Part shown: piece after piece, positions 58,440 through 64,000 of the stretch
How positions within the stretch are numbered: position 1 is the stretch's first letter
How the letters are laid out: each line of letters opens with the position of its first letter
Assembly (NCBI RefSeq): GCF_002563895.1
Contig: NZ_PDJB01000001.1
Location: 5,687,501 to 5,751,500 of the forward strand
Direction: 5' to 3'
Origin: Pseudomonas lurida
GTDB lineage: Bacteria > Pseudomonadota > Gammaproteobacteria > Pseudomonadales > Pseudomonadaceae
DNA length: 64,000 nt
Notes under the pieces: generated by a model
The model's database searches: none
Told to the model about the DNA's origin: nothing
What the model saw: only the letters and a program-made list of their open reading frames with translations
Made by a program: the position numbers and the translations under genes

Positions 58440-59143
58440 GTCTGTTCAGTTGGCTGCGCACGAAAAAACCGGGGCTCGACAGCGCACAACAACAGCGTGT
58501 GGAGCAACTGCGCAAGCCGACGCCGCTGGGCAGCGAACCCTTGCGCAGCCAACGCTGGGTCGTGCTGGACCTGGAAACCAGCGGCCTGAACCTCAACCGT
58601 GACCTGGTGCTGTCCATCGGCGCGGTGGTGATCGAGGACGGCGCGGTGGATTTCTCGCAGATGTTCGAGCGCACATTGCAACGCGCCGAAACAAAACTCA
58701 GCCCCAGCGTCTTGATCCACGGCCTGGGCCCGAGTGCGATCGCCGCCGGCAGCGATCCAGTGGACGCCCTGCTGGACTTCATGGAGTTCGTCGGCGACAG
58801 CCCATTGCTGGCCTTCCATGCGCCATTCGATCAACACATGCTGTGCCGGGCGCTCAAGGACAGCCTGGGTTATCGCCTGGCCCACCCGTTCCTGGATGTG
58901 GCCGACATCGCCCCCCTGCTCTGCCCCGACGCGCCTATCCGCGAAGCGGGGCTGGACGACTGGATCAACCACTTCAACCTGCACGTGGGCGAACGCCATC
59001 ACGCCAGCGCCGATGCCCTGGCCACGGCGGAGCTGATGCTCATCCTGTTCAGCCGCGCGCGCCAGCAGCACATCGACACACCACAGGCATTGCAAGAGCG
59101 TTTAAGCCAATGGAAACGGCGTAAACACGCGCCATCGTTTTAA
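58436..59143 (+). CDS. 3'-5' exonuclease of the DEDDh (DnaQ-like) family
   Basis: A 235-residue DnaQ-like exonuclease starting GTG at 58436, inside the previous stop (GTGA). The DEDDh motifs are: VVLDLETSGLN (Exo I), LAFHAPFDQHMLC (Exo II), and HHASADALATAELM (Exo III, with His five before Asp). It may degrade or proofread nucleic acid but lacks DNA polymerase III epsilon context. The fixed pairing with the DUF294 protein in many bacteria suggests joint function. Confidence 0.92.
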   Translation: MSLFSWLRTKKPGLDSAQQQRVEQLRKPTPLGSEPLRSQRWVVLDLETSGLNLNRDLVLSIGAVVIEDGAVDFSQMFERTLQRAETKLSPSVLIHGLGPSAIAAGSDPVDALLDFMEFVGDSPLLAFHAPFDQHMLCRALKDSLGYRLAHPFLDVADIAPLLCPDAPIREAGLDDWINHFNLHVGERHHASADALATAELMLILFSRARQQHIDTPQALQERLSQWKRRKHAPSF

Positions 59144-59196
59144 TGCCATCTCCCGACAGACGCTAATTGCGCCCACCCCACGGCTCTGACACAATC

Positions 59197-59215
59197 GCGA
59201 ATAATTCTCGTTAGC
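59197..59215 (+). promoter_or_regulatory. Probable Fur box upstream of the sigma factor gene
   Basis: GCGAATAATTCTCGTTAGC matches 12 of 19 positions of the Fur consensus GATAATGATAATCATTATC and has the A/T-rich centre seen before iron-regulated FecI-type sigma genes in Pseudomonas. It lies 29 bases before the start of the sigma gene, where it would block transcription when iron is abundant. Confidence 0.65.
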
Positions 59216-59243
59216 TTAAACATCTCGTTTACTAGGTGATGCC

Positions 59244-59762
59244 TTGTCGTCGATCCAGAACCCACACAGTGAGCTTGTTGGCGCGTTGTATCGCGACCAT
59301 CGTGGCTGGCTGTTGGCCTGGCTTCGACGCAATGTGGCCTGCCCGAGCCGCGCCGAAGACCTGAGCCAGGACACCTTCATCCGCCTGCTCGGCCGTGAGG
59401 AGTTGCGCGAACCCCGCGAACCCCGTGCGTTTCTGATCGCGATCGCCAAGGGCCTGCTGTTCGACTACTTCCGTCGCGCTGCCCTGGAACAGGCTTATCT
59501 GACCGAACTGATGCTGATCCCGGAAAGCGAACACCCTTCGCCGGAAGAACAGCAACTGATCCTCGAAGACCTCAAGGCCATCGACCGCCTGCTCGGCAAA
59601 TTGTCGAGCAAGGCCCGTGCGGCTTTCCTCTACAACCGCCTCGACGGCATGGGCCACGCAGAAATCGCCCAGCGCCTGGGCGTGTCGGTGCCCCGGGTGC
59701 GCCAGTACCTGGCCCAGGGCATTCGCCAGTGCTACATCGCTCTGTATGGCGAGCCACAGTGA
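59244..59762 (+). CDS. FecI-type ECF sigma factor (FiuI-like)
   Basis: A 172-residue sigma-70 family protein with region 2 (LYRDHRGWLLAWLRRNVACPSRAEDLSQDTFIRLL) and region 4 (LSSKARAAFLYNRLDGMGHAEIAQRLGVSVPRVRQYL), typical of iron-starvation sigma factors. Start is the TTG at 59244 with AGGTGA upstream. It overlaps the FecR gene by four bases and is controlled by a Fur box. In P. aeruginosa the syntenic gene would be FiuI (PA0472, from memory). Confidence 0.92.
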   Translation: MSSIQNPHSELVGALYRDHRGWLLAWLRRNVACPSRAEDLSQDTFIRLLGREELREPREPRAFLIAIAKGLLFDYFRRAALEQAYLTELMLIPESEHPSPEEQQLILEDLKAIDRLLGKLSSKARAAFLYNRLDGMGHAEIAQRLGVSVPRVRQYLAQGIRQCYIALYGEPQ

Positions 59763-60727
59763 CGGTGATCAGCTCCAAACCGGTTTCGGCCCGTGTACTG
59801 GATGCAGCCATCGCGTGGCAACTGTCCCTCGATTCGGGCGATGGCAGCGCGGTTGAGCGCGAAGAATTCGATAAGTGGCTGGCCAGCGATGAAGAACATG
59901 CCCGCGCCTGGCGCCAGCTGGGCATGCTTGACCAGCGTTTCAGCGTGGCCTCGGGCCCGGCGCGGGCCGCGTTATTGCAATCACGTGAAGGTATTCGCCA
60001 GCGCGTGCGCAAGCTGGGCAGTGGCCTGGCGAGCATTGCACTGGTCATTGGCCTGGCGCTGTTTGCCGGTGAGCGTTATGTGCCGATCCACTATTGGCTG
60101 GCTGATCAACGCACCGCCACGGGTGAGCAGCGCACGCTGAAGCTGGCGGACGGCACGCTGATCAATCTCAATACCCACAGTGCTATCGACGTGCGCTTTG
60201 ATGAAAAACGCCGGCTGATTGTGTTGCAGGAAGGCGAGATCCTGGTGGAGACCGGCCACAACGACGCACGCCCCTTCTATGTAACAACCCGCGATGGCAG
60301 CCTGCGGGCGCTGGGCACACGGTTTATCGTCAAGCGCGAAGACGACGCCACGCGCTTGAGCGTGCTGCAATCGGCCGTGGCCGCCCAGCCCGAGGCGCTG
60401 CGCCAGGAGCAGATCTTCAAGGAAGGCCAGCAAGTGCTGATGCGCAGCGACGGCCTCGGCCCTGCGCTTGCCGTCACCCCCGCCACCGACGCCTGGACCC
60501 GCGGCATGCTGGTGGTGGACAACGCCCGCCTGGGCGAGGTGGTCGCGGAGCTCAGCCGTTACCGCACCGGTTACCTGGGCGTGGATAAAAACGTGGCTGA
60601 CCTGCGCATTACCGGCAGCTTCCCACTGCATGACACCACCCTGGCACTGAACGCGCTGCTGCCCACCCTGCCGGTGCAGATCGAGCAGCACACGCCGTGG
60701 TGGGTGATGGTCAAGGGCAAGCCTTAG
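59759..60727 (+). CDS. FecR-type anti-sigma regulator (FiuR-like)
   Basis: A 322-residue single-pass inner membrane protein starting GTG 59759 (GTGA with the sigma stop). An N-terminal cytoplasmic anti-sigma region (DEFKW-type: EEFDKWLASDEEHARAWRQL) precedes one membrane helix (LASIALVIGLALFAGERY, near residues 93-110). The FecR periplasmic domain follows (GEQRTLKLADGTLINLNTHSAIDVRF) and a STN-like end with LPVQIEQHTPWWVMVKG. It transmits receptor occupancy to the sigma factor. Confidence 0.92.
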   Translation: MTVISSKPVSARVLDAAIAWQLSLDSGDGSAVEREEFDKWLASDEEHARAWRQLGMLDQRFSVASGPARAALLQSREGIRQRVRKLGSGLASIALVIGLALFAGERYVPIHYWLADQRTATGEQRTLKLADGTLINLNTHSAIDVRFDEKRRLIVLQEGEILVETGHNDARPFYVTTRDGSLRALGTRFIVKREDDATRLSVLQSAVAAQPEALRQEQIFKEGQQVLMRSDGLGPALAVTPATDAWTRGMLVVDNARLGEVVAELSRYRTGYLGVDKNVADLRITGSFPLHDTTLALNALLPTLPVQIEQHTPWWVMVKGKP

Positions 60728-60752
60728 GTGTTGCGGTGCCTGGCCGACTGCC

Positions 60753-60816
60753 TTCGCGGGCAAGCCGCTCCCACACTTGAAATGCATTCCAGGGTGGGAG
60801 CGGGCTTGCCCGCGAT
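60753..60816. repeat. REP pair between fecR-like and receptor genes
   Basis: TTCGCGGGCAAGCCGCTCC at 60753 and GGGTGGGAGCGGGCTTGCC at 60792 are REP arms in tail-to-tail order. They are 110-170 bases before the receptor start, upstream of its probable promoter. Confidence 0.85.
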
Positions 60817-60925
60817 CGCGCCCTGAAACACGCCTCAAATAAATATTTTCGTCTCGCCCTATCACTTTTCGATTCTCGTTCGGCACCTAGGCAATTGCGA
60901 AATATTTCCATTCAGGAGCCGCCCC

Positions 60926-63355
60926 ATGTCCCGCACGCTAGACACTCTGTTGCGCCCCAGCCTGTTAGCCGTGGCCATTGCCCTCAGCGCCCCGCTGGCC
61001 AGCACCTCGCTGATCGCCGCCGAACAAGCGTCCAGCGTGCGCGCCTACAACCTGCCGGCGGCGCCACTGGCCAGCACCCTGAACCAGATTGCCAGCCAGG
61101 GCGGCCTGGCACTGACCCTCAGCCCGGCACTCGCCGCAGGCAAGACCTCGGCGCCCGTCCAGGGCCAGTTCGATGCACCGGGTGCGCTGCGTGAGGCATT
61201 GCGTGGGACGGGTTTGCAGTTGGAGCAGAGCAGTGCGGGGACTTATACCTTGGTGGCGGTTCCTGAGGGTGTCGTGGCGTTGCCTACCACCAGCATCACG
61301 GGCCAGGACAGCTATGAAAGCGCCTGGGGTCCGGTAGACGGCTACCTGGCCAAACGCACCGCCGCGGGCACCAAGACCGACACCTCACTGGTCGAAGCTC
61401 CCCGCTCGATCTCCGTCGCCACCCGCGAGCAGATGCAGGACCGCAACGTCCAGAACCTGGATGACGCAGTCAAATACATGCCCGGCATCGTGTCTTCCAG
61501 CTACGGCAGCGACACCCGCTACGACTGGATGCGTGTGCGCGGCTTCGAGCCGACCCAGTTCCTCGACGGCCTGCCACTGCCGCGTGGTGTGTATGCCAAC
61601 CCGAAAGCCGAGACCTGGAACCTCGACCGCCTCGCGCTGCTGCGCGGCCCGGCCTCGTCGGTGTACGGCCAGACTCCGCCGGGTGGCTTGCTGGACATGG
61701 TCAGCCGCCGTCCCAGCGCTGAGTCAAGCAATGCCGTCCAGGTGCAATACGGCAGCGACAACTACCGCCAGATCAACTTTGCCAGCACCGGCAAGATCGA
61801 TGATGAAGGCCAGTTCCTCTATGGCCTCAGCGGCGTGGTGCGCGATGCCGGTACCCAGGTCGACCATATCGACAACAAGCGCTACAACATCGCGCCAAGC
61901 CTGACCTGGAACATCGACCCTGATACCAAGCTGACCTTCCTGTCGCAGTTCACCCGCGACGATACCGGCACCACCAGCCAGTTCATGCCGATCCAGGGCA
62001 CCAAGATCAAATCACCGCTGGGCGACGTGTCCCACCACAAGAATCTGGGCGACCCGGACTACGAGTTCTACGACCGTACTTACTACGCGCTGGGCTATGC
62101 GTTCGAACATCGCTTCAACGATACCTGGCAGTTCAAGCAGAACCTGCGCTATACCAAGTCCGAGCTCGACTTCCAGCAATTGACCGTAGGCTCCTATGCA
62201 TTCTCCCCGGCTAATGCGGCGGGCGATATCACCCGGTCGACCACTAATGTGAATGAAAGCATCGGCCAATTCGCGGTGGACAACAACTTCCAGGCTGACT
62301 TCGCCACTGGCGACATCACCCACACGTTGCTGCTCGGCCTGGATCACCAACGCACCGATACCACCTATCGCGCGATCTACGGTACGGCGTCGAATATCAA
62401 CATCTTCAACCCGATCAACACCCAACCGACGTTGCGCCCAACCGGCGTCCGCCCTTTTTACGACTACAACCAGAAAACCGTGCAAACCGGCCTCTACGCG
62501 CAGGACCAGATGGCCCTGGACAACTGGCGCCTGACCTTGGGCGGGCGCGAAGACTGGGTGCATCAGGGCACTACCTACTTCAACGACAACGATGCGACCA
62601 ACACTGACCGCGTCAAACATTTCAGTGGCAACGCAGCGCTGAGCTACGTATTCGATTCGGGCTTCGTACCGTACTTGTCCTATGCCGAATCATTCCAGCC
62701 AGCGAGCAACGCCGATACTAATGCCACCAAGACGTTCAAGCCGACGGAGGGCAAGCAGTGGGAAATGGGCGTCAAGTATCAGCCGCCCGGCTCCAACACA
62801 CTGTTGAGTGCGGCAGTCTATGACCTCACCCAGAAGAATGTGCAGGTGACCACCCTAGGTGCCGGGGGCCAGCAGATCAACAGCCAGACCGGTGAAGTGA
62901 AGGTCAAGGGCCTGGAACTGGAAGCCGTGTCTGACGTGACCGAGAACCTCAAGGTCATCGCCGCCTACACCCTGGCGAAATCCGAGGTGCAAAAAGGCAT
63001 CTACAAAGGCAACCGCCTGACCTTGATGCCCAACCAGCAAGCCTCGCTGTGGACTGACTACACCTGGCACACCGGCATACTTGATGGCTTCGGCATCGGC
63101 TTTGGCGCCCGCTACACCGGTAACACCTATGGCGACCAGGCCAACACCTGGCTGGGCAAGGCCAATGCCTACACGATATTCGACGGTGCGGTTCACTACG
63201 ACCTGGGTCGCCTGGACAACAGCCTGAAGGGTGCTTCGGTGAAGTTGAACGCCACCAACCTGTTCAACAAGGACTACCTTTCTACCTGTGATGGCAACTA
63301 CTGCTACTTCGGCGACCAACGCAGCGTTGTCGCCAGCGCCACCTACCAGTGGTAA
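60926..63355 (+). CDS. TonB-dependent siderophore receptor with signalling domain (FiuA-like)
   Basis: An 809-residue outer membrane receptor. A signal peptide (residues 1-35) is followed by a secretin/TonB short N-terminal signalling domain (about 40-112) that contacts FecR, the TonB box region near residue 120, the plug domain (with SLVEAPRSISVATREQM and RVRGFEPTQFLDGLPL, about 150-290) and a 22-strand barrel ending in TYQW. The genomic context (sigma, anti-sigma, receptor) fits ferrichrome-type FiuA of P. aeruginosa, but xenosiderophore specificity cannot be read from sequence. The hairpin 63371-63399 follows it. Confidence 0.93.
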   Translation: MSRTLDTLLRPSLLAVAIALSAPLASTSLIAAEQASSVRAYNLPAAPLASTLNQIASQGGLALTLSPALAAGKTSAPVQGQFDAPGALREALRGTGLQLEQSSAGTYTLVAVPEGVVALPTTSITGQDSYESAWGPVDGYLAKRTAAGTKTDTSLVEAPRSISVATREQMQDRNVQNLDDAVKYMPGIVSSSYGSDTRYDWMRVRGFEPTQFLDGLPLPRGVYANPKAETWNLDRLALLRGPASSVYGQTPPGGLLDMVSRRPSAESSNAVQVQYGSDNYRQINFASTGKIDDEGQFLYGLSGVVRDAGTQVDHIDNKRYNIAPSLTWNIDPDTKLTFLSQFTRDDTGTTSQFMPIQGTKIKSPLGDVSHHKNLGDPDYEFYDRTYYALGYAFEHRFNDTWQFKQNLRYTKSELDFQQLTVGSYAFSPANAAGDITRSTTNVNESIGQFAVDNNFQADFATGDITHTLLLGLDHQRTDTTYRAIYGTASNINIFNPINTQPTLRPTGVRPFYDYNQKTVQTGLYAQDQMALDNWRLTLGGREDWVHQGTTYFNDNDATNTDRVKHFSGNAALSYVFDSGFVPYLSYAESFQPASNADTNATKTFKPTEGKQWEMGVKYQPPGSNTLLSAAVYDLTQKNVQVTTLGAGGQQINSQTGEVKVKGLELEAVSDVTENLKVIAAYTLAKSEVQKGIYKGNRLTLMPNQQASLWTDYTWHTGILDGFGIGFGARYTGNTYGDQANTWLGKANAYTIFDGAVHYDLGRLDNSLKGASVKLNATNLFNKDYLSTCDGNYCYFGDQRSVVASATYQW

Positions 63356-63370
63356 TCGGCTGAGTTAACC

Positions 63371-63399
63371 ACCAGGCCGCCCCAGTGGGCGGCCTTGGT
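63371..63399 (+). terminator. Hairpin between receptor and PepSY gene
   Basis: ACCAGGCCGCCC pairs with GGGCGGCCTTGGT around CAGT, 15 bases after the receptor stop. There is no long T tract, so it is likely a partial terminator or an mRNA stabiliser between the two genes. Confidence 0.55.
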
Positions 63400-63418
63400 G
63401 TGTCTGAAGGTTGAGAAA

Positions 63419-64000
63419 ATGAAAAGCAAAACCATCCGCCGCTGGTCCTTTATCCACACGTGGACCAGCCTGATCTGCACGGTATTCCTGCTGCTGCTCG
63501 CCCTCACCGGCCTGCCGCTGGTGTTCCATCACGAGATCGATCATCTGCTGGGCAACGAGCCGCAATTGGCGCAGATGCCCGCCGACACCCCACAGCTCAA
63601 CCTGGAACAGCTGGTGGCGAAGGCTCAGGCCCATCGCCCCGGCGAGGCCATGCAGTACCTGGCCTGGGACGAAGACGACAAAAACGGCGTGATCGCGATC
63701 ATGGCCGCCACCGCCGGCACCGAACCCAACGCGTCCCACACCTTCATGCTGGATGCGCGCACCGGCGAAGCGGTCGAGATGCCGTCTGCCAATGGCGGAT
63801 TCACCCTGTTCCTGCTGCGGCTGCATGTGGATATGTTCGCCGGCCTGCCGGGCAAGTTGTTGCTGGCCTTCATGGGGGTTCTGTTTGTATTGGCGATTAT
63901 CTCGGGCACGGTGCTGTACCTGCCGTTCATGCGCCGATTGAAATTCGCCACCGTGCGCCAGGACAAATCCACCCGCCTGCGCTGGCTCGACCTGCATAAC
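63419..64000 (+). CDS. PepSY-associated membrane protein (3' end missing)
   Basis: The first 194 codons of a gene that runs off the window. The protein starts MKSKTIRRWSFIHTWTSLIC and has the first membrane helix LICTVFLLLLALTGLPLVFHHEI, a periplasmic PepSY-like domain (about residues 45-130, with TPQLNLEQLVAKAQAHRPG), and a second helix group LLLAFMGVLFVLAIISGTVLYLPFM. Proteins of this type (PiuB-like) often follow siderophore receptors and may reduce ferric complexes or take part in iron release. It probably belongs to the receptor unit. Confidence 0.9.
   Translation, partial: MKSKTIRRWSFIHTWTSLICTVFLLLLALTGLPLVFHHEIDHLLGNEPQLAQMPADTPQLNLEQLVAKAQAHRPGEAMQYLAWDEDDKNGVIAIMAATAGTEPNASHTFMLDARTGEAVEMPSANGGFTLFLLRLHVDMFAGLPGKLLLAFMGVLFVLAIISGTVLYLPFMRRLKFATVRQDKSTRLRWLDLHN

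Noticed and set aside
60820..60925. ECF sigma promoter before the TonB receptor
   Set aside because: The A/T-rich stretch is suggestive, but I could not match a FecI-type -35/-10 pair with confidence.

Overview
The window is chromosomal core DNA of a fluorescent Pseudomonas, most likely of the P. fluorescens group. This rests on the gene content, high GC, protein sequences recalled as Pseudomonas-like, and numerous REP/REPIN repeats of the GTGGGAGC...GCTTGCC...GCGAT type. Gene order follows, from memory, the P. aeruginosa PA0470-PA0590 region in large blocks. I see no phage, insertion sequence, CRISPR array or obvious foreign island. Both ends cut genes: pdxA at the left, a PepSY membrane protein at the right.

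Region 1 (1-17 kb) is housekeeping. It holds pdxA-rsmA-apaG-apaH-glpE, then the stress operon prkA-yeaH-spoVR, cca, folK/folB, plsY, tsaD, and the macromolecular synthesis cluster rpsU-dnaG-rpoD. A 444-bp non-coding stretch lies between rpsU and dnaG, where I recall other pseudomonads having a YqeY gene. Region 2 (17-23 kb) has the c-di-GMP protein RmcA, a CAU-anticodon tRNA whose acceptor stem fits tRNA-Ile2, a VOC protein, and LysR and Lrp-type regulators. Region 3 (23-31.5 kb) has davB-davA for lysine breakdown to 5-aminovalerate and the PQQ cofactor genes pqqF, A, B, C, D, E. pqqA has two in-frame starts, both with good ribosome binding sites.

Region 4 (31-41.7 kb) has a 52-residue Pmp3/YqaE membrane peptide, a class III aminotransferase with a divergent LysR gene, three paralogous ~600-residue acyl-CoA dehydrogenases, and a membrane diguanylate cyclase. 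Region 5 (41.7-46.7 kb) is the complete late biotin operon bioB-F-H-C-D, ending in a 93-residue protein that resembles the two ends of a flagellar rod protein. Region 6 (46.8-53.3 kb) has a ComF-type phosphoribosyltransferase, ModE, a Tat-exported PhoX-type protein, the kinase SrkA, RarD, and a GcvR-type ACT protein. Two perfect DnaA boxes lie between the last two.

Region 7 (53.5-64 kb) has malate synthase G, a receiver-only response regulator, a cNMP/CBS/DUF294 protein overlapping a DEDDh exonuclease, and an iron-uptake surface-signalling set: Fur box, FecI-type sigma, FecR, TonB receptor with signalling domain, PepSY protein.

No wholly new multi-gene system is evident. The points most worth a second look are the dual start of pqqA, the miniature rod-like protein, the missing yqeY with a new inverted repeat before dnaG, the terminator that carries the cca ribosome binding site, and the DnaA-box intergenic region.
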